Below, in pieces: positions 1-6,659 of a DNA stretch of 7,048 bases. Made by a program: the position numbers and the translations under genes. The notes under the pieces are model-generated. The model had not been told where the DNA came from. It saw nothing but the letters and a program-made list of their open reading frames with translations, and searched no databases. The DNA is taken from NCBI GenBank assembly GCA_031284225.1, contig JAITAH010000109.1:1-7048 (forward strand). Direction: 5' to 3'. Source of the stretch: Dysgonamonadaceae bacterium (GTDB lineage Bacteria > Bacteroidota > Bacteroidia > Bacteroidales > Azobacteroidaceae). Numbering within the stretch: the first letter of the stretch is position 1; every line of letters begins with the position of its first letter.

Positions 1-513
1 CTGCGTATTTTGCGCAAAAAGATACCATCGGTGCTTAAATTCTTTAATTGCCAACGGGTTAACTGTTCGTTCAACGGCATTTTCGTGATAAAACGTTTGA
101 TAATCAAACGAAATTGTGAGCGCGTTGTTAATTGCGTGCAACAAGTTGTAAAGGCGCTCCGTACCTGCGCTTTGACGGTTGTCCAAGAAAATATGATTGG
201 CTTGCCGCTCTTTGATTTTTAGCGCGTTAAACACATCGAGGGCTTCGAGACGGCGGTTTTGTATTTCTTCCGAAAAATCATCTTCGATGAAATAGCTCCG
301 CGCCGAAAAATCGTATTTTATGTAAATGCCGTAAATCTCGCCGATTTCGGCAACATCGCGCACAAAAGTACGCTTTGAAATGGTTAAATCCTCGCCTTGA
401 ATGTCGGATTCGCGCTTCAAATAATCGCAAATTTCGCGGAAAGTAGCGCGTTTTTCTCTGCGCAACTTGTTGATAATGAAATTGTGCCTAAGGGCTGTTT
501 GACGTTGAGACAT
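1..513 (-). CDS. WYL-domain transcriptional regulator, N-terminal part (runs off left edge)
   Basis: The minus strand is open from an ATG at 513 to the window edge (171 codons, no stop). The protein starts MSQRQTALRHNFIINKLRRE. Residues about 13-65 look like a winged helix-turn-helix: a helical start, then FREICDYLK, then ISKRTFVRDVAEI as the probable recognition helix, followed by YGIYIKYD. Residues about 118-171 begin a WYL domain, with the signature residues in RWYLFA at 162-167. WYL proteins are known as ligand- or nucleotide-responsive DNA-binding regulators, often controlling DNA repair, stress or defence genes; the ligand and target here cannot be told. Family members are usually about 300 residues, so roughly half is present. 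It lies downstream of uvrC on the same strand, but its own promoter-like element at 545-552 suggests independent transcription. The WYL family call is secure; the physiological role is unknown. Confidence 0.85.
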   Translation of the reverse strand, partial: MSQRQTALRHNFIINKLRREKRATFREICDYLKRESDIQGEDLTISKRTFVRDVAEIGEIYGIYIKYDFSARSYFIEDDFSEEIQNRRLEALDVFNALKIKERQANHIFLDNRQSAGTERLYNLLHAINNALTISFDYQTFYHENAVERTVNPLAIKEFKHRWYLFAQNTQ

Positions 514-544
514 AATCAATTACGAATTTAAAAATATATGAGCG

Positions 545-570
545 CAAAGGTAGCGATAAATTGGGACAAA
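545..570 (-). promoter_or_regulatory. Bacteroidota-type promoter of the WYL gene
   Basis: Read on the minus strand, TACCTTTG (552 to 545) matches the Bacteroides -7 consensus TAnnTTTG exactly. A TTTG at 570-567 could serve as the -33 box, but the spacer is only 14 nt instead of the usual 19-21, so the -33 contact is poor. Transcription would start near 541, giving a leader of about 28 nt before the ATG at 513. The leader is AT-rich with no clear Shine-Dalgarno sequence. The -7 match and its position support it; the -33 spacing weakens it. Confidence 0.55.
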
Positions 571-649
571 ATACGGCGCGATTAAAATTTCTCATCCAAT
601 TTTTCGATTCATTTCGGACCGAACGCCCAAAAGTCTTTCATAATGGGAG

Positions 650-2455
650 CTAATCGGTACTCAACGCCCGCAGTAGCCGTTCTGCCTTACTTTGCCCGAT
701 GAGTTCGGCGATTTCCGCCGCAGGCGTTTCCCGGATGCGCTTCACACTTTTGTATTTTTGCAGGAGTTTTTGCTTGAGAACCGGCCCGATTCCGGGAATA
801 TGGTCCAGTTCGGAAGCGATTTGCTGCCGGCTGCGTTTCCCGCGATGAAAAGTAATGCCGAAGCGGTGCGCCTCGTCGCGCAGCTGCTGGATGAGTTTGA
901 GGCTTTCGGAGTTTTTATCGAGGTAGAGCGGGATAGGATCAGACGGAAAATAAATTTCTTCCAGACGTTTGGCAATGCCGATAATGGCTATCTGTCCATA
1001 GAGTCCCAAGTCGTTGAGAGCGTCGGCAGCCGCGTGCAGTTGCCCTTTTCCGCCGTCGATAACAATGAGTTGGGGGAGCGGCTGGCTTTCGTCCGACAAT
1101 CGCCGGTAGCGGCGGGAAACGGTTTCGTACATCGAACGGAAATCATCAGGCCCGGTAACGGTTTTAATGTTGAAATGCCGATAATCTTTTTTCGCCGGTT
1201 TGGCTTTCCTGAACACCACGCACGCCGATACGGGGTTGGTTCCCTGGAGGTTGGAGTTGTCGAAACATTCGATGTGGACGGGCAATTCTTTCAGATGCAA
1301 ATCGGCTTGCAGGGTTTTCAGGATGCGGGTGGCGCGCTGTTCCGGATTCAGTTTTTCGAGTTGCTTCAACTGGTCGAGCTTGTATTGGCGCACGTTTTTT
1401 TCCGACAGTTCCAGCAGTTTCTTTTTATCGCCCCGCTGGGGAACCGTCCATACGATGCCGGTCAGCGGAACATCCGGCAGGAAAGGCACAATCGCTTCCT
1501 GGGCGCGGCTTTCGAAGCGGGTGCGCAATTCCATAACGCCCATAGCGAGAATGGCTTCTCTCGTTTCGTCCAACTGTTTTTTGTATTCGATGGTGTATCC
1601 GCGAATGATGGCTCCGTTCGCAATGTGCAGGTAGTTGATGTAGGCCGAAGATTCGTTTTCGTCGAACGAAAAAACATCGACATTGTCCAGATTCGGACTG
1701 GCTACGATGGATTTGGCGGAATAGTTTTCCAGCAGTTCGTAACGTTCCTTGTATCGGGCGGCTTCTTCAAACCGCAGTTCCGAAGCTAATTGCATCATGG
1801 TTTTATAGATTTGGCGGCTCATTTCTTTGGAATTACCTTTCAATATCTCTTCGATAATATGCACGCTGAGGTTGTAGTCGGCCTCCGTTTGAAGTCCCAG
1901 GCAAGGCCCCAGGCATTTCTTGATATGGTATTGGAGGCAGAGGCGGTATTTGCCGTCCTGGATATTTTTTTGCGTGAGGCTATATTTGCAAATGCGCACC
2001 GGATAGAGGGAAGTCAGCAGGCGAAGCAACTGCCTGACAGCCATCACCGACGTGTAAGGCCCGTAGTAGCGCGACTGGTCGTTCGTTTTCGTTCGCGTAA
2101 GAAAAATACGCGGAAAGGGTTCGTCTTTCACAACAATCCAAGGATAGGTTTTATCGTCTTTGAGCAGGATGTTGTAGCGGGGACGGTGTTCTTTTATCAG
2201 GTTGTTTTCCAGCAAGAAAGCATCTTCCTCCGATTCCACCACCAAGTAGCGGATGTTGCGGATCTTCCGCACCATGATCCGGGTTTTCGGGTTGTCCTGC
2301 GTTTTATTGAAATACGACGAAACGCGCTTTTTCAGGTTTTTAGCTTTGCCGACATAAATAATTGTATCGGTTTCGTCGAGGTGCATATAAACGCCGGGGC
2401 TTTCCGGGAGGGTGGAAAGGAGGGTGGACAAATCGACGGATTCGTTTTCTTTCAT
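650..2455 (-). CDS. uvrC: UvrABC excinuclease subunit C
   Basis: 601-residue UvrC, a normal full length. UvrC joins the UvrB-DNA pre-incision complex in the cytoplasm and cuts the damaged strand on both sides of the lesion. The GIY-YIG nuclease for the 3' cut is at about 16-95 (GVY at 21-23, YVG at 34-36, probable catalytic Arg44 and Glu83). Four cysteines follow (156, 173, 181, 185). The UVR motif that binds UvrB is at about 206-243. The RNase H-like nuclease for the 5' cut has the expected acidic residues: Asp399 in CFDNSN and Asp467 in VIDGGKGQL, with His530 in DEAHRFG. Tandem helix-hairpin-helix DNA-binding motifs end the protein (from about 550, IPGIGPVLKQKLL). The ATG at 2455 gives the usual N-terminus about 16 residues before the nuclease domain. 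The stop is TAG at 650. The start lies only 7 nt beyond the T-run of the sdh terminator, so how uvrC is transcribed is unclear. No damage to the gene is seen. Confidence 0.97.
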   Translation of the reverse strand: MKENESVDLSTLLSTLPESPGVYMHLDETDTIIYVGKAKNLKKRVSSYFNKTQDNPKTRIMVRKIRNIRYLVVESEEDAFLLENNLIKEHRPRYNILLKDDKTYPWIVVKDEPFPRIFLTRTKTNDQSRYYGPYTSVMAVRQLLRLLTSLYPVRICKYSLTQKNIQDGKYRLCLQYHIKKCLGPCLGLQTEADYNLSVHIIEEILKGNSKEMSRQIYKTMMQLASELRFEEAARYKERYELLENYSAKSIVASPNLDNVDVFSFDENESSAYINYLHIANGAIIRGYTIEYKKQLDETREAILAMGVMELRTRFESRAQEAIVPFLPDVPLTGIVWTVPQRGDKKKLLELSEKNVRQYKLDQLKQLEKLNPEQRATRILKTLQADLHLKELPVHIECFDNSNLQGTNPVSACVVFRKAKPAKKDYRHFNIKTVTGPDDFRSMYETVSRRYRRLSDESQPLPQLIVIDGGKGQLHAAADALNDLGLYGQIAIIGIAKRLEEIYFPSDPIPLYLDKNSESLKLIQQLRDEAHRFGITFHRGKRSRQQIASELDHIPGIGPVLKQKLLQKYKSVKRIRETPAAEIAELIGQSKAERLLRALSTD

Positions 2456-2460
2456 TTTAT

Positions 2461-2512
2461 TTAAAAACCAGATGACGGAGGATGCGGATTTATGCCTGCA
2501 TCCCCCGTCATC
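2461..2512 (-). terminator. Intrinsic terminator of the sdhCAB operon
   Basis: On the minus strand a 15-bp stem (arms 2512-2498 and 2485-2471, one G-U wobble, otherwise perfect) closes a 12-nt loop. It is followed by TGG and a run of five T (2467-2463). It begins 6 nt after the sdhB stop codon. This is a classical rho-independent terminator. It also sits directly in front of uvrC, whose ATG is 7 nt past the T-run, so it may act as an attenuator for read-through into uvrC. Confidence 0.88.
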
Positions 2513-2518
2513 AATGGA

Positions 2519-3274
2519 CTAATCGCTGATTTTAGCTTTCAGAAATTCGCGATTCAGCCGGGCGATGTTGCTGATGGAAACGCCTTTCGGACATTCCAGT
2601 TCGCAGGCTTGGGTATTGGTGCAGTTGCCGAATCCCAATCGATCCATTTGGGCAATCATGGCCTTGGCGCGGGCTTTTCGTTCGATTTTTCCCTGAGGAA
2701 GCAGCGCTAACTGGCTGACTTTCGCCGACACGAACAGCATGGCCGAACCGTTCTTACAAGCAGCTACGCAGGCGCCGCAACCGATGCAGGAAGCAGCGTC
2801 CATCGCGTCGTCTGCCACCGGTTTGGGAATGGGGATGGCGTTGGCATCCGGAATTCCGCCGGTGTTGACCGACACATAACCGCCTGCCTGAATGATTTTA
2901 TCGAAAGCCCGCCGATCGACCATCAAGTCGCGGATAACGGGAAACGCTGCCGAACGCCAAGGCTCAATCGTAATCGTTTCGCCGTCCTTGAAATGGCGCA
3001 TGTGGAGTTGGCAGGTAGTAATCAGATTGTCCGGGCCGTGAGGGTGTCCGTTGATATACAGGGAGCACATGCCGCAGATACCTTCCCGGCAATCGTTGTC
3101 GAAAGCGATGGGTTCTTTGCCTTCGCTCACTAATTTTTCGTTGAGGATGTCCAGCATTTCGAGGAAAGAAGTTCCGCCGGAAATAGCGTCTAAACGATAA
3201 GTTTCAAAGTTCCCCTTTGCTTTAGGCCCTTTTTGTCGCCACACTTTTACGTTGATGTTAATATCTTTATCCAT
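2519..3274 (-). CDS. sdhB: Succinate dehydrogenase/fumarate reductase iron-sulfur subunit
   Basis: 251-residue subunit B, a usual length. It passes electrons between the flavin in SdhA and the hemes in SdhC on the cytoplasmic face of the membrane. The N-terminal ferredoxin-like domain carries the [2Fe-2S] ligands Cys62, Cys67, Cys70 and Cys88. The C-terminal domain has [11 protein letters not shown] (Cys163, 166, 169, 173), then Cys218, Cys224 and Cys228-Pro. By family pattern 163/166/169/228 bind [4Fe-4S] and 173/218/224 bind [3Fe-4S]. All three clusters are therefore intact. It is the last gene of the operon: the ATG at 3274 is 12 nt after the sdhA stop, and a strong terminator follows the TAG. 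Subunit B does not distinguish succinate dehydrogenase from fumarate reductase; frdB would be an equally valid name in an anaerobe. Confidence 0.96.
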   Translation of the reverse strand: MDKDININVKVWRQKGPKAKGNFETYRLDAISGGTSFLEMLDILNEKLVSEGKEPIAFDNDCREGICGMCSLYINGHPHGPDNLITTCQLHMRHFKDGETITIEPWRSAAFPVIRDLMVDRRAFDKIIQAGGYVSVNTGGIPDANAIPIPKPVADDAMDAASCIGCGACVAACKNGSAMLFVSAKVSQLALLPQGKIERKARAKAMIAQMDRLGFGNCTNTQACELECPKGVSISNIARLNREFLKAKISD

Positions 3275-3286
3275 GACTATGACAGT

Positions 3287-5248
3287 TTATGCTTTATAAT
3301 TTCTTTGTTGCCGTACGACAAATTCGTAATCAAGCGTTTCTTTCACTAATTCCGGTTCGTTATCCTCGCCGGCATATTTCCAGCAGGAAGCGTAGGAATA
3401 ATGTTCGTCGTCGCGCAACGCTTCGCCGTCGGGCGTTTGGAATTCTTCGCGGAAATGACCGCCGCAGGATTCGTTCCGGTTCAAACCGTCTAAAGCCATC
3501 AGTTGGCCGATTTCGATAAAGTCTGCCAGTCGGAGGGCTTTTTCCAGTTCCACGTTTAAGGTATTGGGTTCGCCGGGGATAAACACGTTCGACCAGAAAT
3601 CTTTCTTCAGGACTTTCAGCAGTTCCAGCGCCTTTTCCAGCGATTCTTTGGTACGTCCCATGCCCACGTTGTCCCACATGATATGTCCCAGTTCTTTGTG
3701 AAAAGAATCGACCGATCGTTTACCGCGGATGCTCATCAAAGTAGCGATTTTGTCTTCCAAAGCTTTTTCGGCTTCCGCAAATTCGGGCAAGTCCACGCTG
3801 AAACGCGGCACCTGAATTTGGTCGGACAAGTAATTTTGAATGGTGTATGGCAACACGAAATAACCGTCGGCCAAGCCTTGCATCAAAGCAGAAGCGCCCA
3901 AACGGTTGGCGCCGTGGTCGGAAAAATTGGCTTCGCCGATAGCGAACAGGCCGGGGATTGTGGTCATCAGTTCGTAATCCACCCAGATACCGCCCATTGT
4001 ATAGTGAATGGCCGGGAAAATCATCATCGGCGTTTCGTAGGGATTATCGGCGGTAATTTTTTCGTACATCTGGAACAAGTTGCCGTAGCGGGCTTCCACC
4101 GTTTTCAACCCCAAGCGGTTGATCGCGTCGGAAAAATCGAGATAGACGGCCAGCCCGGTATTGTTTACTCCGAAACCGGCGTCGCAACGTTCTTTAGCGG
4201 CTCGTGAAGCCACATCGCGCGGAACAAGGTTTCCGAAAGCAGGATAGCGGCGTTCTAGGTAATAATCGCGATCTTCTTCCGGAATCTGGGTCGGTTTCAA
4301 CCGGTCTTCGCGGAGGGCTTGGGCGTCTTCCGCTTTTTTCGGCACCCAGATGCGGCCGTCGTTCCGGAGCGATTCGGACATCAGCGTCAGTTTCGATTGA
4401 AATTCCCCATGAACCGGAATACAAGTCGGGTGAATCTGAGCGAACGCCGGATTGGCGAACAGCGCCCCTTTGCGGTAGCATTGCATGGCGGCCGAACCGT
4501 TGGAATTCATTGCATTGGTTGAGAGGAAAAAAGCGTTGCCGTATCCCCCCGAAGCAATGACTACGGCGTGCGCGGCAAAACGTTCGATTTTTCCCGTTAC
4601 CAGATTGCGGGCGATGATGCCGCGGGCGCGTTCCGTGCCGTCGGTAGCGTCTTTTATCAGCACCACATCCAGCATTTCATACCGGGTATAGAGTTTGACG
4701 CTTCCTTGGTGTACCTGACGGCTCAATGCCGAGTAAGCCCCCAGAAGCAGTTGCTGTCCGGTTTGACCTTTGGCATAGAACGTGCGGGAAACCTGAGCGC
4801 CCCCGAAAGAACGGTTATCCAGCAAGCCGCCGTATTCGCGGGCGAAAGGAACGCCCTGTGCCACACACTGGTCGATAATCCGGTTGGAAACTTCCGCCAA
4901 CCGATATACATTGGCTTCGCGGGCGCGGTAGTCGCCGCCTTTAATCGTATCGTAAAATAAACGGTAAACCGAATCGCCGTCGTTCTGATAGTTCTTGGCG
5001 GCATTGATTCCGCCTTGTGCGGCAATGGAGTGCGCCCGGCGCGGCGAATCCTGACTACAGAAGTTCAGAACATGAAAACCCAGTTCGCCGAGAGAGGCCG
5101 CCGCCGAAGCGCCGGCTAAACCGGTTCCCACGACAATCACGTCCAAGCGGCGTTTATTGGCGGGATTCACTAATTTCTGGTGATCTTTATAATTGGTCCA
5201 CTTTTCGGCCAGCGGGCCTTGTGGGATTTTTGCATTGAGTTGTGTCAT
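3287..5248 (-). CDS. sdhA: Succinate dehydrogenase/fumarate reductase flavoprotein subunit
   Basis: 653-residue catalytic subunit A, matching the roughly 640-660 residue class found with single-subunit cytochrome b anchors (as in Wolinella and Bacteroides). It interconverts succinate and fumarate. The Rossmann FAD motif is at 39-46 (VVGTGLAG). His73 in HSIAAQGG is the residue to which FAD is covalently bound in this family. Substrate-site residues are visible: HPT at 273-275, catalytic Arg344 in PRDVASR, His415 in HYTMGG, and Arg449 in [16 protein letters not shown], where Glu439 contacts FAD. The frame is open 76 codons further upstream, but that part overlaps sdhC and has no family similarity that I can see. 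The ATG at 5248 gives the standard N-terminus and lies 47 nt after the sdhC stop. The stop is TAA. It is the middle gene of sdhCAB, with no credible promoter of its own. Confidence 0.97.
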   Translation of the reverse strand: MTQLNAKIPQGPLAEKWTNYKDHQKLVNPANKRRLDVIVVGTGLAGASAAASLGELGFHVLNFCSQDSPRRAHSIAAQGGINAAKNYQNDGDSVYRLFYDTIKGGDYRAREANVYRLAEVSNRIIDQCVAQGVPFAREYGGLLDNRSFGGAQVSRTFYAKGQTGQQLLLGAYSALSRQVHQGSVKLYTRYEMLDVVLIKDATDGTERARGIIARNLVTGKIERFAAHAVVIASGGYGNAFFLSTNAMNSNGSAAMQCYRKGALFANPAFAQIHPTCIPVHGEFQSKLTLMSESLRNDGRIWVPKKAEDAQALREDRLKPTQIPEEDRDYYLERRYPAFGNLVPRDVASRAAKERCDAGFGVNNTGLAVYLDFSDAINRLGLKTVEARYGNLFQMYEKITADNPYETPMMIFPAIHYTMGGIWVDYELMTTIPGLFAIGEANFSDHGANRLGASALMQGLADGYFVLPYTIQNYLSDQIQVPRFSVDLPEFAEAEKALEDKIATLMSIRGKRSVDSFHKELGHIMWDNVGMGRTKESLEKALELLKVLKKDFWSNVFIPGEPNTLNVELEKALRLADFIEIGQLMALDGLNRNESCGGHFREEFQTPDGEALRDDEHYSYASCWKYAGEDNEPELVKETLDYEFVVRQQRNYKA

Positions 5249-5295
5249 AAACGATGTTGTTTGAAAATTATAAGCGTTCAATCTTACAGGAAACT

Positions 5296-5958
5296 TTAGA
5301 AAAAGGATAAAATCGTGAAATAAACCGGGACTACGGCAAATCCGATCAGGATGAGCGTGGCCACGCTGTTGGAAATGAATTTCAACCGAGGAAACCACGT
5401 TTTGTTGTTGAGCCCGATGGTTTGAAAAGCGCTCCAGATGCCATGCGTCAGGTGGAACCAAATCGCGACAAACCACAAAAGGTAAATCACAGAATAAAAC
5501 GGATTGGAAAACAGGGCGATGACTAAGTGCGAACCTTTGCTCACCGCTCCTTCCAGATGGAGCAACTCCTTAAACTGCATGTTGTACCAGAAGTTCCACA
5601 AGTGGATAACGATTCCCAACAAGATGATTAATCCCAGGATGTACATGTTTTTCGCCGGCCATTCGGTTTTTGTTTGGTTCGACGAAGCGTATTTATCCGC
5701 CCCTCTGGCTTTTTGATTTTGAAGCGTCAACCACGTGCCGTAAGCAATGTGGACGACAAAGCCGCCCGCCAGAACTAACGTGCCCGCAATGGCGTACCAG
5801 TTGGCGCCCAGCAGTTCGCAAATCCAGTCGTAGGCTTCGGTCGAAAACACCAAAGTCAGATTCATCGTCATGTGAAACAGCAAAAACAAAATGAGGAAGA
5901 CTCCCGAAATACTCATAATAAGCTTCCTTCCAATAGAAGAATTTAACAGCCAATACAT
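5296..5958 (-). CDS. sdhC: Succinate dehydrogenase/fumarate reductase cytochrome b558 subunit
   Basis: 220-residue membrane anchor with five predicted helices at about 11-35, 55-80, 105-125, 150-178 and 195-218. This is the one-polypeptide, di-heme type (family of Wolinella FrdC and Bacillus SdhC), so no SdhD is needed. Histidines placed for heme ligation are 29, 70, 119 and 169 or 172. It anchors SdhAB to the inner membrane and exchanges electrons with the quinone pool, menaquinone in Bacteroidota. The open frame continues 92 codons upstream of the ATG at 5958, but that stretch crosses a good promoter (5998-6029) and would add an unrelated hydrophobic segment. The start at 5958, giving [13 protein letters not shown], fits the family N-terminus and puts a leader of about 36 nt before it. 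The leader is AT-rich without a Shine-Dalgarno sequence, as usual in this phylum. First gene of the operon; stop TAA at 5296. Confidence 0.95.
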   Translation of the reverse strand: MYWLLNSSIGRKLIMSISGVFLILFLLFHMTMNLTLVFSTEAYDWICELLGANWYAIAGTLVLAGGFVVHIAYGTWLTLQNQKARGADKYASSNQTKTEWPAKNMYILGLIILLGIVIHLWNFWYNMQFKELLHLEGAVSKGSHLVIALFSNPFYSVIYLLWFVAIWFHLTHGIWSAFQTIGLNNKTWFPRLKFISNSVATLILIGFAVVPVYFTILSFF

Positions 5959-5997
5959 AAAACTTTGTTTTTTAATTGATTTAATTTTAAGAGAGTG

Positions 5998-6029
5998 CAA
6001 AATTAATTGAAAAAAGTGCAATATACAAG
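5998..6029 (-). promoter_or_regulatory. Bacteroidota-type promoter of sdhCAB
   Basis: On the minus strand TAATTTTG (6005 to 5998) matches the Bacteroides -7 box TAnnTTTG exactly. CTTG (6029 to 6026) gives the -33 TTG core. The spacer is 20 nt, within the usual range. Transcription would start near 5994, about 36 nt before the sdhC ATG. This is one of the two best promoter matches in the window. Confidence 0.75.
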
Positions 6030-6064
6030 GAGTAAGGACAAGAAAATAGAAAAAGGAAAGAAAA

Positions 6065-6180
6065 TCGTTTTTGGGCACATCGTTTCTTGACATTATACTA
6101 TGCCGTTTCAAGCACTGGCGTTCCGAGCCGGTTTGGATATAACGATACGATTCCGGAAAAGAGATTGTCCCCAAAAACGA
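6065..6180. repeat. Pair of 15-bp inverted repeats bounding 116 bp
   Basis: TCGTTTTTGGGCACA at 6065-6079 and TGTCCCCAAAAACGA at 6166-6180 are reverse complements except for one base, separated by 86 nt. The pair lies between two divergent promoters: the left arm is 36 bp from the sdhC -33 box and the right arm 18 bp from the plus-strand -33 box. The arms could be two sites for a regulator, or the ends of a small transposon-derived element. I see no clear target-site duplication and no coding capacity. The repeat is directly visible; its function is unknown. Confidence 0.65.
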
Positions 6181-6197
6181 AATTTTTAGACAAATAG

Positions 6198-6227
6198 TTG
6201 CACAATCCAAAAAACCAATTACATTTG
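6198..6227 (+). promoter_or_regulatory. Bacteroidota-type promoter, divergent from sdhC
   Basis: TTG at 6198-6200, a 19-nt spacer, then TACATTTG at 6220-6227, an exact TAnnTTTG match. A start near 6231 is expected. No protein gene follows on the plus strand, but a strong terminator lies about 300 nt downstream, so the promoter may drive a non-coding RNA. Confidence 0.65.
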
Positions 6228-6231
6228 CCAG

Positions 6232-6531
6232 CATAAATCGCTGCCCATTAGTCGATTATAGTAAAATAATTTACAATATAGCCCTGCATAAGCGAAAACA
6301 ACGCAAGCAAAACAGGCTCAATAACATGCCAAAATGATGAAAAGATTAATAAAAATTAACCGAAAAAAATTGATTTTCTCTCGAAAATAATAGTGAGACC
6401 TACACGTAAAACAACTGACCCCTAATAACTTACAAGCTGTTTCGGCGAATCGCATCTCCCTAACAGTTGCATTGCCGAACAACTTCCGCTCCGCATTTCT
6501 TCCCCGAAGAAGCGCGGAGCGGGACTTTTTT
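6232..6531 (+). ncRNA. Candidate small RNA of about 300 nt
   Basis: The region is bounded by a good plus-strand promoter and an intrinsic terminator, with no credible coding frame between. The first part is AT-rich. The second shows pairing potential: CAACTG at 6412-6417 with CAGTTG at 6464-6469, and TGTTTCGGC at 6438-6446 with GCCGAACA at 6474-6481 (one bulged base). The terminator hairpin then follows. I looked for tmRNA, RNase P RNA, SRP RNA and tRNA signatures and found none; 6S RNA cannot be judged by eye. An 18-codon basic frame at 6334-6390 lies inside it, without a visible ribosome site. The unit is inferred from its borders, and its ends are approximate. Confidence 0.35.
6484..6531 (+). 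terminator. Strong plus-strand intrinsic terminator
   Basis: An 11-bp outer stem pairs 6484-6494 with 6514-6524; its core CCGCTCCGC with GCGGAGCGG is perfect, and the outermost pairs are T-G and T-A. Inside, after a small AT/GC mismatch, TTCTTC (6497-6502) pairs with GAAGAA (6506-6511) around a CCC loop. One C and six T (6526-6531) follow at once. The T-run is on the plus side only, so it ends plus-strand transcription. No annotated gene precedes it on that strand. Confidence 0.8.
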
Positions 6532-6616
6532 GTGCCCCACGCTCGCGCCCCGGCATTGCCTGCGGCGACGCTCATCTTTCGGCTGTGGAACATACGGTTA
6601 AGCAGGGATACACGGC

Positions 6617-6645
6617 GAGGATGTGTTCAAAAACGACACATCCTC
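6617..6645 (-). terminator. Hairpin after the partial gene, probable terminator
   Basis: A perfect 10-bp stem pairs GAGGATGTGT (6617-6626) with ACACATCCTC (6636-6645) around a 9-nt loop. It lies 14 nt past the stop codon of the minus-strand gene ending at 6660, the right place for a terminator. On the minus side no T-run follows the stem; on the plus side CTGTTTT follows, so it could also act as a weak plus-strand terminator. Orientation is assigned from position only. Confidence 0.45.
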
Positions 6646-6659
6646 CTGTTTTGCAGCGT

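Larger units (their letters stand above)
6030..6659. other. Intergenic region without a convincing protein gene
   Basis: This stretch lies upstream of the sdhC promoter and ends at the stop codon of the partial gene on the right. It holds an inverted-repeat segment (6065-6180), a divergent plus-strand promoter (6198-6227), an AT-rich portion (about 6240-6400), and a structured, GC-richer block (about 6435-6590) containing a plus-strand terminator. Near its right end is a short perfect hairpin (6617-6645). Open frames here are short or basic and low in complexity, and none resembles a known protein. A 91-codon minus-strand frame (6318-6593) runs through the terminator hairpin and is not believed. 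Confidence 0.7.

Noticed and set aside
601..649. Possible uvrC terminator
   Set aside because: The only dyad here (613-623) is an 11-nt palindrome with too little room for a loop, and no T-run follows its stem closely enough; it fits an operator better than a terminator.
692..2464. Long plus-strand frames (692-1789 and 1790-2464) opposite uvrC
   Set aside because: They are antisense to a full-length, motif-complete UvrC and their products resemble no protein; antisense frames of this length arise from the codon bias of the real gene.
3683..4960. Plus-strand frames (3683-4207, 4204-4560 and 4568-4960) opposite sdhA
   Set aside because: Shadows of the conserved sdhA coding strand, without start signals or recognisable domains.
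5249..5295. Separate sdhA promoter in the sdhC-sdhA gap
   Set aside because: TAATTTTC is one base off the -7 consensus and lacks a properly spaced TTG; co-transcription from the sdhC promoter is simpler.
6088..6100. TTGACA followed by TATACT, resembling a sigma-70 promoter
   Set aside because: The two boxes are one base apart instead of about 17, and Bacteroidota use a different consensus.
6391..6490. tRNA or tmRNA gene
   Set aside because: There is no T-arm consensus, no acceptor pairing and no CCA-end context; the stems do not form a cloverleaf.
6318..6593. 91-codon minus-strand frame
   Set aside because: It runs through the terminator hairpin, changes composition abruptly from basic low-complexity to hydrophobic, and resembles no protein.
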